A stretch of DNA of 64,000 nt from Wurfbainia villosa (lineage: Eukaryota > Streptophyta > Magnoliopsida > Zingiberales > Zingiberaceae): assembly GCA_025175895.1 (NCBI GenBank), contig CM046006.1:67476288-67540287 (forward strand). The letters are read 5' to 3'. Numbering within the stretch: the stretch's first letter is position 1; each line of letters opens with the position of its first letter. The notes beneath the pieces were generated by a model. The model worked only from the letters and a program-made list of their open reading frames with translations, ran no database searches and was not told the origin of the DNA. The position numbers and the translations under genes were made by a program. Below, piece after piece: positions 22,376 through 33,697 of this stretch.

Positions 22376-22543
22376 AGCTCTACAAAATCGAAGCATATCG
22401 ATATCAAATTCCTTATTGTGAAAGAAAGAGTACAAAGTGGATAGATTTTAATAGAACACATAGGTACAAACTCCATGATAACAGATCCTTTGACGAAAGG
22501 TCTACCACCCAATGTCTTTTATGAGCATACACCACTCATATGA
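22376..22543 (+). pseudogene. pol: Copia RNase H C-terminal fragment
   Basis: Fifty-five codons in one frame match the very end of copia-type pol: SKHIDIKFLIVKERV, then HIGTNSMITDPLTKGLPPNVF, ending at TGA 22541-22543. In this family the block follows the RNase H active site and closes the polyprotein. A TAG interrupts it in the middle (after ERVQSG). Nothing upstream of 22376 continues the polyprotein, so the element is truncated at its 5' side. The 3' LTR follows about 450 bp further on. Confidence 0.85.
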
Positions 22544-22997
22544 GTGTTATTCGATTTGGTGAAATTTACTAGTGGGAGTTTGTACTATATTTGTTTTTTA
22601 TATATGTTTGGTTATGTCTCTGGAACTTATGTATTTAGAGATTTTATGATCAGATATAAAATTTAATATTTACTTCATTACACTTTATATAAGTTAAGTT
22701 AAAGTTTTGATCTCACTTTGGTTAAGGAGGACCAGTTGAAAATTGACATGAATAGATCACCTTGCATGTAATTTTCATGCCACAAATTCATAATTGATCT
22801 ATGTCATTTGATTGTATTGATATACGTGACTATTGATGGTTTAGTTGTGAAAGATACAACAAAGACTACATTGATCCTATGTCTATATAATCAATGGACG
22901 AGATTGTTGAGGAAGCCCTATGGTTATGATGACAAAAGTTTTGAGCTCACTAAGATTAACACATTTATAAGTTTATGCATATGACCCAGTGGGAGAT

Positions 22998-23424
22998 TGT
23001 TAGAATTTTGGGGCCATAATTGTAATTATAAATTTTAAATATCATCAATTAAATAAGCCAAAATTATTGTGACCTTAATTTTGGAATTAAAGAATTTGAC
23101 TTAAAGGGCTTAATTGTTATGAATAAAATAATATGGATATCATATGCTAATTCTGATTTATTGAGAGGCCAAATTAGAAATAAACAACCTTTGGATTATA
23201 TAAGGGGTTATGGTCCCAGTTTGCAGAATGATGCTTTTCTTTGTTTTGTTTCCCATCGACAAAACTCTCTGGAAATTCTAAGAAAGTCTGCAAATTGAAG
23301 ATCATCTCCCAGAATTGATTATGGATTCCGGTATGCTTCCGCAACTTTGATTATTATCATGTTTATTATTTCTTAAGAGTGGATTAGAGATTAAGATATT
23401 GGATTGAAATTTTCCAACCCATCA
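22998..23424 (+). mobile_element. 3' LTR of a copia element, plus orientation
   Basis: It begins TGTTAGAATTTTGGGG after the purine tract AGTGGGAGA and ends CCAACCCATCA, 427 bp in all. It is nearly identical to the LTR at 23817-24214 in the opposite orientation, apart from a ~29-bp indel near 23220. It belongs with the RNase H fragment upstream. No primer-binding site follows it, as expected for a 3' LTR. This is a different family from the palindrome-rich LTRs. Confidence 0.85.
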
Positions 23425-23801
23425 ATTTTTTTTAATAGCCATTTTTTTAATAGCCCGGAATTGTAATTCGAAAGGAAAAAAAAAATTGAACAGAATGTGT
23501 TAATTCTCTTCTTGATCTGCAATCTTCTACTTTTACCAGGATTTAGCAGGGATCTGATCGGTCTCGTCTCCAGAAACCCCAACGCGACGAAAAATCAAAA
23601 AACGGAAGAAGAAGAAATCTCTTCTCGAGCCATCTCCCAATCGGCTGAGACCAAAATATTAGGGATTTTGTGGCCTGGGCCATCTTTTTCGACCCTACTT
23701 TACTCGATTAATATCTCTTGGTGATGAAGAGAAATGTGCAAAATCCATAGATAAAAAACAAAACAAAATCTATAATTATCTCTTAAGAATTGGAAATAGA
23801 T
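23425..23801. other. Spacer between the inverted LTR pair
   Basis: 377 bp with no recognised frame. The right part (towards 23800) should be the 5' leader of the minus-strand element whose primer-binding site is at 23803-23814. The left part begins with a T-rich run and duplicated TTTTTTTAATAGCC. The boundary between the two fragments cannot be placed. Confidence 0.45.
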
Positions 23802-23802
23802 T

Positions 23803-23814
23803 GCTCTGATACCA
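23803..23814 (-). other. Primer-binding site beside the minus-oriented LTR
   Basis: Minus-strand TGGTATCAGAGC, complementary to initiator Met tRNA. It lies two bases inside the LTR end at 23817 and so identifies 23817-24214 as a 5' LTR of a minus-strand element. Confidence 0.85.
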
Positions 23815-23816
23815 AT

Positions 23817-24214
23817 TGATGGGTTGGAAAATTTCAATCCAACATCTTAATCTCTAATCCACTCTTAAGAAATAATAAACATGATAATAATCAAAGTTGC
23901 GGAAGCGTACCGGAATCCATAATCAATTCTGGGAGATGATCTTCAATTTGCAGACTTCCTTAGGATTTCCAGAGAGTTTTGTCGATGGGAAACTGGGACT
24001 ATAACCCCTTATATAATTCAAAGATTGCTTATTTCTAATTTGGCCCCTCAACAAATCAGAATTAGCATATGATATCCACATTATTTTATTCATAACAATT
24101 AAGTCCTTTAAGTCAAATTCCTTAATTCCAAAATTAAGACACAATAATTTTTAACTTATTTAATTGATGGCATTTAAAATTTATAATTACAATTATGACC
24201 CCAAAATTCTAACA
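23817..24214 (-). mobile_element. 5' LTR of a copia element, minus orientation
   Basis: 398 bp bounded by TGATGGGTTGG and CTAACA, with the primer-binding site at its left. It pairs with 22998-23424 as an inverted repeat of roughly 95 % identity by eye, apart from one ~29-bp gap. The rest of a minus-strand element would have to lie to the left, but only about 380 bp separates the two LTRs. The pair is therefore a rearranged or doubly inserted structure, not a normal element. Confidence 0.85.
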
Positions 24215-24332
24215 CTAAGCAATTCAGAGGAACTAGACAAATTGAGCCAAAAATAAGATATAAATCAAGTAGGGCAAGTGGAAAAATAAGCCAAATGAGA
24301 ATAAAATCAACCGAGATGGGCAAGTAAGATTA

Positions 24333-26448
24333 TGTAAGCATCGCTAAAGAAAGGTGAATAACATTTGAAAACTTGATCATGGTTGCATTCTTGCATTCGT
24401 ACTCGTCTACAAGAAGTTAACGTAGCGGAAACAAAAGATTAAAAAAAACAAAACATAAACACAACACACGGGATTTTATATGGTTAGGAACCTCCGATTT
24501 CTATTCCACGACTTAGCTCCTAGTGGTATCACCATTATCACTTTCTCTTTTTTGAAAACCTTTTGGAGGTGAAGAAACCTTTTATAACCGTTCTTTTACA
24601 AGAGATACGACCAAATACAAAGCCTAGCTCCTAGCGGTATCACCATTATCACTTTCTCCTTCTCAGAAATCTTTTAGAGATGGAGAAACCTCTTATAACT
24701 TGTTCTTTAATAAGATATACAACCAAATACAAGTGTAAAGAAGATAAAACGAAATACAATATAGAGAACACTTTACACAAGGAAATTTTTGCTTGATCGT
24801 TGTTTGATTACTTTGGAATGTCTGGAATGCAGCAACACTTCCCCTTCAAAGTCACCAAGAATCAACCACCTTCAAATCACCACGAAATCCCTTTTTATAG
24901 GCACCATCGGATTGTTTCTGCTCACTTCTGTCACCAACAATTGATTGATCAATTACCCAATCAATAGATTAGGATCAGTCGAACTCGCTAGTCGATTTAG
25001 ATAGTTTTTGTTTCCTAACACCAACCAATCGATTGTCTCACCACAATAATCAATTGTTGGATCTCAAGCACTAGGGCCTCGCTCTTGAGCACCATACCCT
25101 TGTTTTCGAGCACCAGTCGACTGCCTCACTATGACAATTGATTGTTGGACCCCGAGCACTAGGGACTCGTTCTTCGCTTGTCCCAAGCGCCCGAGTTCTC
25201 GAGCACCTTCCCGAGCGCATGAGTCCCAAGCGCCCAAGTCCCGAGCACCTTCCCAAGCGCCTAAGTTCCGAACACTTTCTCGAGCATCTGATTCCTCTGC
25301 CCGCTTGTCCTGAGTGTCGAGCACCCGACAGGTGCTTCCCGAGCACCTGTCGACTTCCCTAGCACTAGTCGAAGCCTACGAGATATCAATCGATTGGTAG
25401 ACATCACCAGTCTACCGATACACTAATTTCAAATATTATAATGGATGAAATATGCATAAACTTCTCTACCTTTACATTTGATCTCATGATCTACTCGGGC
25501 TTCATTTTCTTAGCATCCGATCACCTTGATTTGTCGAGACTTTACTTGCCTAGCATCTAGTTACCTTGACCTACTGAAACTTCACTTGTGTAGCATCCGA
25601 TCATCTTGATTTGTCAGAACTTCACTTAACACCAAGCATATAATCCTCTTTGATCTACTTGGACTTTACTTAACATTAAGCATCTGATCTTCCTTGATCT
25701 GTTTGGACTTGACTTGACATGTCTGACATTCGATCAACTTTAATCTTCTATGACTTTTCATCACCAAATATTTGGTCCTCCTTGACTTGTTTGAACTTTT
25801 CATCTCTTGCACTTTGTCTGGTCAACCGTGACCCACTTGATCTTTACACTTGTCAACTCCCTGTTGGACTTCCTACTAACAAGTGTTCGGTCCTCCTTAA
25901 TTCACTTGGATTTCTCATCACAAAGTATTCAATCAACCATAACCCACTTGGTCTTTCTCACTTGTCAATTCCCTATTGGACTTTTGACTACTAAGTGTCC
26001 GGTTCTTCCTGACCCACTTGAATTTTCTATCTCATACCAAGTGTCCGATCCTTCCTGACCCACTTGGATTTCTCATCACCAGGTGTTCAGTCTTCTTTGA
26101 CCCACTTAGATTTCTCGCTTGCCAACTCACTGTTAAACTTTTGACCACCAAGTGTCCAATTTTTCTTGACCCACTTGGATTTCTCGCTTACCAACTCCCT
26201 GTTAGACTTCTGACCACTAATGTCCAGTCCTCCCTGATCCACTTACTGTTCTCACCTCCCCTTGACCGTAACTACATCATTGATCAACTTGATCCAATGA
26301 TGACTACACCAACAATCTCCGTCTTCATCACACAACCTCAAATGTCCCATACCATCTTTCACTCATCATCAATCTATTGTCATATTGTCAAACATCGAAA
26401 CTCAACTTGAGTTTGGTCAATCTTAACATGAGGTTGATTGCACCAATA
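24333..26448 (-). mobile_element. 3' LTR of element C, long variant
   Basis: It starts TGTAAGCATCGC (compare TGTAGGATCG in element M) with GGTGAATA near the edge, and ends GATTGCACCAATA at 26448, where a minus-strand polypurine tract (TCTCCTCTTTTTG) follows. At about 2.1 kb it is longer than its relatives. The excess comes from a 111-bp tandem duplication near 24514-24735 and a long array of GACCCACTTGGATTTCTC-type units (25450-26270). It carries GAGCAC- and AGTCGACTG-like repeats at 25070-25390. Confidence 0.65.
25450..26270. repeat. Degenerate 42-69 bp tandem array in LTR C
   Basis: Successive units carry AGTGTCCGATCCTTCCTGA followed by CCACTTGGATTTCTCATCACC. Anchors at 26011, 26057, 26099 and 26168 give spacings of 46, 42 and 69 bp. 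This is an expanded version of the CTTGGACTTT array in the other LTRs. Frames crossing it (for example 26018-26410) merely translate the repeats. Confidence 0.7.
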
Positions 26449-26576
26449 ATCTCCTCTTTTTGATATTTGACAATATCTTTAAATTAGGCTAGCCCATAAG
26501 GCCAACTTATCACTTCCATAACCAAAGCATAATAAAAGTGTCCTAACTTAAACCCTTCATTCTCCCTCTTTGACGT
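26449..26576 (-). mobile_element. Internal 3' remnant of element C
   Basis: About 130 bp starting with the complement of the polypurine tract and the TTTGACAATATC...AAGCATAATAAA sequence found next to the 3' LTR in related elements (compare 28172-28260). It is cut off by the LTR beginning at 26577. Confidence 0.6.
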
Positions 26577-28171
26577 GTAGGGACCGTGACATGCACTAGA
26601 GGGGGGGGGTGAATAGTGTCTTTGTGATTGGTTCGATTGTGTTCATGATTGTCTCTACAAAATGTTAGCAGCGGAATACAAAACAAGATAACACATGCAA
26701 TACACAAGATTTTACGTGGTTTGGAACCTACGGTTCTTACTCCACGATCGAGCTTTAGTGTCTACTCAACTAAACCTCTTTCTCCTTCTCGACAACACAT
26801 CGGAGGTGGAGAAACCTCGTACAAAATCATACAACAATAAAAAACACAACACAAAATACAAGAAAATTAAGTGAGCTTTTGGATGCTTGACCTTTTGGTT
26901 GCTTTGAATGGTTTTGAAGACCTAGAATTGCAACAACACTTCCCTTTAAATCCTTCAAGAATCGGCTACGAAATCCTCCATCTCGAACTCCATTTAAAGC
27001 CTCCGCAAGACCTGGATTTTCATCTGACAATCGACTGCCAAAGAGCCCCAGTTGACTTTCTATAGTACCGTTGTCTCACAACGAACTTATCCACATTGGA
27101 TTCTGCCCAACGGATACATTAGCAGTCGACTGCCCTTACCAGCAATTGACAACCTAGTCGACACCAGAGCTTCTGCTCGTGTCCACTACCACCTGTCAAC
27201 TATCCATCATTGGCAGTCGATTGCCATAGACCAGTCGACTGGTACAAGCCACTAGTCGACTGCTAGTGCACTTAGTCGACTACACAACCAGTTGATTGGT
27301 CATAATCCCAGTCGACTGGTCCGAGTTGATTAGCCTCTCGAATGTCAAACACTCGACCAGTCGACGTGTCTAAAGCCTCAGTCGACTGATAAACTTCAAC
27401 CATGAGATTTAACCTAAGTATGATCTCCTCATACTTGATCAACCACCCTTGGCCTAGACCTAAACTTTCTAGTCACATCCATCATCCTCACACCCTCAGA
27501 GTCCATCCAAGTCCATCCGAGTCCTCCACGACTCATTCACCCTTCGTGCTAGCCTTCAAGTATTTCCATCAGCTATGTCATGCTAACCGAGTATCCTTTG
27601 CCAAGAGGTCGCGCCTCCAGGACTTCTCCATTGCCAAGTCTCAATGCTTGGACTTTCACCGCCAAGACTACACACTTGGATTTACATGACCAAGACAACA
27701 CCCTTGAACTTTTCCTTTGTCAAGTATCCATAACTTGGACATTCACTGCCAAGACTACACACTTGGACTTACGTGACCAAGATTGTACCCTTGGACTTTT
27801 CATTTGCCAAGTATCCAAACTTGGACTTCTCCATTGCCAAGTATCCATACTTGGCCTTTCCATGTCAAATATCCATACTTGGACTTCCATGTCAAGTATC
27901 CAAACTTGGACTTTCCATGTCAAGTATTCAAACTTGGACTTCCCCTTGAGTCTCACTCAAGTCTAGTAACCCTTGACCCAAGGTTGAATGTTTCAATAAT
28001 CACTCCCTCAAACAAACTCCCCCATATGACCTTTGATGTCCCAAATATCCACTTGTCATATGGTCAACATATGGTCAAACTCATATAGCCAATCGTATTG
28101 ACAAACATGAAAAAACAACTCGAGTCCCACTCGAGTCTAATCAATCGTGACCTGAGCCGATTGCACCAACA
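26577..28171 (-). mobile_element. 3' LTR of element D
   Basis: 1595 bp bounded by TGTAGGGACCG and GATTGCACCAACA. Minus-strand polypurine tract sequence (ATCTCCCTTTTTTTTGATG) follows immediately on the right, which makes this the 3' LTR of a minus-strand element. It contains a CAGTCGACTG cluster (27025-27390) and the CCAAG/CTTGG array (27600-27960). Flanking target duplication cannot be tested because the 5' LTR is missing. Confidence 0.75.
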
Positions 28172-29240
28172 ATCTCCCTTTTTTTGATGTTTGACAATAC
28201 CTTTAAGTTAGGTTGTCCTATAACCCAACATAACTCTTCTTATGCTAAAGCATAATAAAGGTTTACCTAATTTAAACTCTCACTTCTTCCCCTTTGGCAT
28301 ACATTAAAAAGTCTACTAAGATTTTCAATGTCTCATATACTAATGAGATCATTCATTCTCCCCCTTGGTCTAAAATTATCTAGGATGCCTTCAATCTTCT
28401 TAGTGATACAACCCTTATCACTAAATGAGGGCAATCCATAATGAAGGTTTACTTAACCCTCACTTCTCCCCTTTTAATCAAAATTTATCCATCATATCAA
28501 GATGGATGACCTCCCCCTAAAGGCTTACTCCCTCTTGACCATTGCACTAATAAGGTCCTTGGAGAGATCCTAAACCTATAGGAACTCTAAACAAATCAAG
28601 ATTAAGGGTAAAAGTTCGAACTTGAATTTTAAATTCCCTTAAAATTCGATACTCCATCCTAAATAACTCTCATAATCATTTTCAATGATTATTTCACCCT
28701 TCTAATATTTTTCAAAGCATATCATACGGTTAGGAGACGTTAGGGTACATAGGGGTGCTGATAATTAGCTAAACACACCTTGTTCGATCAAAATCATCAT
28801 CAACAGTTGACTAAAATCAACAATCAGTTGACTATCACAACACCAGTTGATTGTCCAATTAGCAAAGTGGCAGTCGACTGGTTTCTGCAAATGCATAAAT
28901 TAGTTTTTCAGAAATTGAATTTTAAAAAATCATAAGTAAATATATGTTATTCGATTTTTTTTTGAAAATTCATATGAATATTATCTATGTCAAATACAAT
29001 TGGTGAAAAATAGTTTTAAGTTAAAATATCCATTATTTTAAGAGATTTATACAAAGTTTAAAATCATTGAAAACTTTCAATGTTTTGTCTAACTCTGTGT
29101 CAATATGATCAATAGTGATTGCTATCAAAAGATAGATTTCACTAAGGTTTTCTAAAATAATTTTAGGATATTTTTCAAACCTTATTTTGAACCATGGTGA
29201 TGCAGGCGCATTCAACATCTTGATCAACTTTATCATAAGA
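28172..29240 (-). mobile_element. 3' non-coding internal region of element D (truncated)
   Basis: The block parallels, in reverse, the 3' internal region of elements B and P: the AGCATAATAAAGG motif, the segment containing CTTCTTAGTGATA, the CCCCCTAAAGGCTTACTCCC segment, and the ...AAAGATAGATTTCACTAAGG... stretch. No coding sequence is seen. It stops near 29240 before any gag similarity. Confidence 0.65.
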
Positions 29241-29490
29241 TGTGATCCCACTTTCCTCTAAATAATTACAAGGAGAAATTGAGCCATAAAATAAAGATTT
29301 CAATGTCTCCATGACCCCCTGATATGGATATCCTTCATTTTAGATCAGGATGAGATATAAAGGAGTTCCTAAAGGCCACCATAGCCTTCTCATGGTCACC
29401 ACCACAAGGGTGAATAATTCCGTTGCTCGATATGGGACCTCCAGCAAGGACCACTGTCTAACTATGGACCAAGCCATGGTCGTAACACTC
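29241..29490. other. Unassigned spacer
   Basis: About 250 bp without a frame or recognised repeat, lying between the element D remnant and the gypsy-like leader. Confidence 0.35.
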
Positions 29491-29972
29491 TGACGCCGCT
29501 ATTTAGAATTTCATTAATATTTTATTATTAATTTTATTTATTTCGAATTTTCATTTAATTTTAATTTTTCCGCCACTATTTAGAATTTCATTAATATTTT
29601 ATTTTGAATTTTTATTTAATTTAATTTTTTTAGTTTTGAAATTTTTATATTTACTTTTCTGTTTCATTAAGAAATTTTTGATTTAGTTTGTTTATTTTTT
29701 TTTTAACTTTCTTACTTGTTAAAAAATTTCTGTTAAAATTAGTTTTTTTTTTTTAGCATTATGAAACATTCTCTTTCTAAGACTATTTAAACATAAGTTT
29801 AGACTTTGTAAGATATTCAGTTTTGATTAATAATATTTCTTTTGTTTAAACTAAGAGGTGTTCCTCTTTTTTTTGGTGAATTCCTCCTCTCCTTCGATTC
29901 TCTCTGCCCCTCTATTCTAACATCACACATGGAAGGTTTTTAGCACCGCTCCACTACCTCACCTGCGTTAGT
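29491..29972 (+). mobile_element. Probable LTR/leader of a gypsy-like element
   Basis: The segment ends at a primer-binding site (29973) and may start at TGACGCCGC. It is T-rich and contains a 77-bp tandem duplication: CTATTTAGAATTTCATTAAT occurs at 29499 and again at 29576. It lacks the palindromes of the other LTRs. The left edge is uncertain. Confidence 0.45.
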
Positions 29973-29985
29973 TGGTATCAGAGCC
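29973..29985 (+). other. Primer-binding site (initiator Met tRNA), gypsy-like element
   Basis: TGGTATCAGAGCC on the plus strand, followed by a coding-like segment in the expected gag position. Confidence 0.8.
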
Positions 29986-29997
29986 CTAGATCTATAG

Positions 29998-30314
29998 AAA
30001 GTCGACGAGGACATAGTTATGGTCATGATCGGTAGGTTCTGATTGAGGAAGCCGCACCCCGGGATCAAAGTATCCGCGAGTTCATTGATCTACAAAGACC
30101 AATCACGGAGTTATCTCGGCGATCCATGAATGATTATTATGGTCATGGTTATGGACGTGATCGACAGGTTCCGATTGAGGAAGTCGTACTTTGGGATCGA
30201 TGTTCCCAAGAAACCATCTCGGATCTACAGAGACAAGTCGCAGAGTTATCTCGGCGTTTAAATATTAAAGATCGTAAGATACTTAATCGACATACTACTT
30301 CGAATTTTAAATAA
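29998..30314 (+). pseudogene. Gypsy-like gag N-terminal fragment with internal duplication
   Basis: Downstream of the primer-binding site a frame reads RRGHSYGHDR, one stop, then IEEAAPRDQSIREFIDLQRP and TELSRR. A second, diverged copy of the same unit follows about 135 bp later (GHGYGRDRQVPIEE, then ISDLQRQVAELSRRL), ending in a stop at 30312. The DLQRQVAEL(S/T)RRL motif is common near the N-terminus of plant Ty3/gypsy gag proteins. Only the start of gag is present. The family assignment is moderate. Confidence 0.55.
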
Positions 30315-30404
30315 TTGTATCATCGAGATCACCATAATCGTGAAGAACTGTATGAAGATCTTAGTGTTCGCATCAAGCTTCTTGAGTTTTCCGATGCATT
30401 GCAC

Positions 30405-30450
30405 AAATTTAAGCTTAGTCAATCTTGACCTGAGATTGATTGCATCAACA
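30405..30450 (-). mobile_element. Small LTR terminus fragment
   Basis: The words GTCAATCTTGACCTGAGATTGATTGCATCAACA match the terminal ~40 bp of the palindrome-rich LTRs in minus orientation. Nothing else of the LTR is present. Confidence 0.5.
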
Positions 30451-31300
30451 GATGGATCAATTAAGTAATTGTCGATTGGATTTCTAATATAGAGTTAGGA
30501 TAAAGAAAATATAAATGAAAAAAGTAAAATAAAATATAAAATGACATTCTTTATTTTCGCTATTATCAAAAAGGTATTTCATGTTGAAAAAATATTCAAC
30601 TGGTTTTCTTTTTTTTTTTTTTAAAAATATCTTTATTCCATCGTTGTTATAATAGTTTTGATTAAAATTACAATATAGGGTACATATATAAGCAGTAAAA
30701 TTACTGTATATTATAGTAATTAATTTTGAAATGTTTTTGACTAAATTAGAGTAATTTTTACTATTTTTAAGCAATTGATATGAAAAAATATTTTAATATA
30801 ATAATACTTCTTTAATCAAGTTGGAATAATTTTATTCTATATTTTAGCACTTTTGAATAAAATACTATAATACTGTTGGACAAGGATATTCTTGCAATAA
30901 AAATTTGGATCGGATGCACTTTAAATATTTAAACTGGAGCAACATTTTAAGGATTGAAAATAAGAAATGCCCTTTTATTTTTATTATAAAAAAAAAGGAA
31001 AAATGAGCTTTTCTTTATGTTATATTTCTTTACTTTAAAAAAGAAAAAAAATTAATCTTTTATATAAGTGATATGGGGAAATATTGATTTATTTATGAGA
31101 AGCAAGAGTTCGACCAATGGGAAGTGAATAAAAAGGTATTGTCATGGTTAGAAAAAGGGGGAGAGATCTTCCAGAGGAGGAAAAGGGGAGGAGAACCTAT
31201 GGGTATGGCATACTAAGACATCAAATTTAGTAGTCAGTACAAATAAAGACTTAATAGAAATATGATCGGACATTTCTGACACATCTTCTATCTACTCAAT
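30451..31300. other. AT-rich spacer; no gene seen
   Basis: About 850 bp of strongly AT-rich DNA with homopolymer runs (T-run near 30610, A-run near 30985). The 96-codon minus-strand frame at 30484-30774 is low-complexity and has no support. Confidence 0.4.
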
Positions 31301-31307
31301 AGTATAT

Positions 31308-31990
31308 GTGAATGGTTCTGAAAAAGTTACTTCAGAATATGTTCCTAAGGATGAACATATGCCTCTAGGATATGGATATGCCGCCAAATATGGTATAACT
31401 ATTCCGGAAGCCTTCAATCAATCATGGGATGACCTTTTTGATGAAAACAATGAGAGTGAGGATCAACCATTATTACATACAAACTACATGTATCGAGCCG
31501 AGAGAACTCCTTACCCTCCCTCTACAAGTAATAATTGTATACATGATTGGAAACTACTATACACCATGTTTTCTCTGTGGATTATGTCCAACAATAAATA
31601 AAAGAGGAACCTGTAATAAATGTAAGCAACAAATATACAACTACTGACTTAAAAATGAATACAATATCATTATTGAAAATCAACAATCCCAAGGGACAAA
31701 TCGAAACCACCTACTGGAAGTAAGAATTTTTGTCCTAGAAACAAAATTTAACTTATTAGAAATTGAAATTAGAAATCTACAACAATAACAACAAAATCAA
31801 GCCTACGAAGGATGCGAAGAATCCTCTACTCTTATAGATCCTAATCTTATCAATCCACAATTTCTCCTAGGAGATGTAGCTCGAGCAACATAGGAAGCTT
31901 TTAAAGCAAAGTTTCCTAATGAATAAAAATGGCTAGTCAAGGAAACAATATTCTAAATTTTTGCTATGTCATGCATAGAATACTTATAGC
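31308..31990 (+). pseudogene. Decayed coding sequence with a Cys-rich finger; not recognised
   Basis: A frame from about 31308 contains GYGYAAKYGITIPEAFNQSW and an acidic SWDDLFDENNESEDQPL segment. Near 31560 the sense reading appears to shift frame into YYTPCFLCGLCPTINKRGTC followed by NKC, a C-X2-C...C-X2-C pattern that could bind zinc. Beyond this is a Leu/Glu-rich stretch likely to form a coiled coil (LLEVRIFVLETKFNLLEIEI, around 31705-31770), then broken text with several stops to about 31960. I do not recognise the family. A retroelement or pararetrovirus-like origin is possible but unproven. The coding similarity across frames suggests a pseudogene with at least one frameshift. Confidence 0.4.
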
Positions 31991-32504
31991 TAAAGATGCT
32001 AATACTGTTAGTGCCTATAAGATTCACATATCTCCACAATGACATGATATTGTCCACTTTAGGTCTAAACCCTCATGGTTTTTATTTTTGGACTTTACCC
32101 AAAAGGCCTCATGCTGATGGAGATATATTCTCATCTTATAAGCATATGATCTTTTCCATGTCTTATCAATGTAGGACTTTGATTGTATTCCAAATACTCC
32201 CAACAATTCCCCCCCTCAAACGAAAGACCAGATTGAAGCCCCCTCAAGTCTATTTGTCTTCGAAGGACTTCCTCTACTTGATGACCGATCCTCAACTCAC
32301 CAGGACTTCCTGCCAACTATCTAGTGCTCCTTACCCAGCTGGACTTTTGCCAATTATCTGACCCTTCTGGCCCAACTGGACTTTCGGCCAGTTGTTCGGT
32401 CCTCCCGATCTAACTGGACTTCCTGCTTAGTGTCTGGTTCTCTTGATCCAAATATGTGAGCTCCACTTCCTTCGTTTGAGGTTCATGGTTTGACATAGAC
32501 CATG
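31991..32504 (-). mobile_element. Retroelement leader/LTR sequence, minus orientation
   Basis: On the minus strand 32040-32200 reads as the conserved retroelement text CTTATAAGATGA...GAGGCCTTTTGGG and ...GGACAATATCATGTCATTG, also found next to the LTRs at 54056 and 63238. The part at 32200-32460 is a degenerate array of ~40-bp units with (A/C)ACTGGACTTCC. It adjoins a primer-binding site, so it may be the internal leader of the element whose LTR begins at 32519. No frame is supported. Confidence 0.45.
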
Positions 32505-32516
32505 ACTCTGATACCA
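32505..32516 (-). other. Primer-binding site of element E
   Basis: Minus-strand TGGTATCAGAGT, one mismatch from the initiator-Met-tRNA complement, two bases inside the LTR edge. Confidence 0.75.
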
Positions 32517-32518
32517 CG

Positions 32519-33697
32519 TGTTGGACCGTTGGCATCGCTAGAAGGAATTTGGTGAATAGTAGTGTCGAGTATATGGAATAAGAGCCAGAGAAAACCTTTA
32601 TATCGTGCTCGATTAGGGTTTTTTCCGCCCGCGCAGTCGAGTCGCCTTGACTGGCGCCTCGACTAGCATTTAATTACCATTCCAACGGTAAGTTTTCCCC
32701 CTAAATTTTGAAATATTCATCCGTTGTAATATAGGTCCAGTCAAGGTGATGGTTCATTGCCTCGACTGAACACCTTAGTCGAGCCTACCTCGCTTTTGTT
32801 TCAACTGAACAGAACATCAATCGAGGCGTCACCTCGACTGATATGGATTTCTGCTCAAGTTATGCTAAGCCAGTTGACATTGCAGTCGACATCGCCTTGC
32901 TTCTGTTCAAACGAATGAAGCATTAGTCGAGGCGTCACCTCGACTGCTATAGGTTTCTGCTTTGAACATGCAACCCCAGTCGAGGTGGCAATCGACCGTG
33001 CCTCGCTTCTGTTTGAGTGAAAGAAGCACCAATTGAGTCGCCGCCTCGACTGATGTTGCTTCCTTGGCAACTGCGAGGCCAGTCGAGTTGACTCCTAAAT
33101 CCTAACCACATCCAGTCGAGGCGACGCCTCGATTGGGTAAGCTTAGACCAATCCTAAGCTCTGAGCTCAGCAACTCGTTTAGAATAGCAGGTTCCAGTTG
33201 AGGCGCCGTCTCGACTGATAAGGTAATCAATCGAGATGCTGCCTCGACTACATCCTTGATCCTTGACCGTTTCAACTCATCTAGAGTTGAAACCACGCCT
33301 AAGAAGTAGTCTACCCTATACCCTTTACCTGATGCCTGTGAACCACTGTTCATAGGTCTTCTGTGCTAAGAATTTCTTCTGGGTCTTCATCCGTCAAGAC
33401 TTCTCGTCCGGGTCTTCGTGCCAAGACTCCTTGTTCGGGTCTTCATGCCAGGACTTCTCGTCCGGGTCTCCATGCTAGGACTCCTCATCCGGGTCTTCAC
33501 TTGCCAAGACATCTCGTCCAGGACTTCATGCCAAGACTCCTCGTCCGGGTCTTCATTACGTTGCATCCGGTCCTCGACCTACAAGGAGTTTCTTGAAAAC
33601 GCATCTCAACTAACCACGTGAGATAATACATAATTATCATTTTGACTTAAACTCTTGTCGAACACCAAAATATCATTTGAGCCTGATTGCACCAACA
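32519..33697 (-). mobile_element. 5' LTR of element E (long-palindrome subtype)
   Basis: 1179 bp from TGTTGGACCG to GATTGCACCAACA, next to the primer-binding site. In place of plain CAGTCGACTG sites it carries many copies of CAGTCGAGGCG and CGCCTCGACTG, often joined as one palindrome with a 1-2 base centre (for example around 33112-33138). The right part has TCGTCCGGGTCTTCATGCC repeats instead of the CTTGGACTTT array. This defines a distinct subfamily. Confidence 0.75.
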
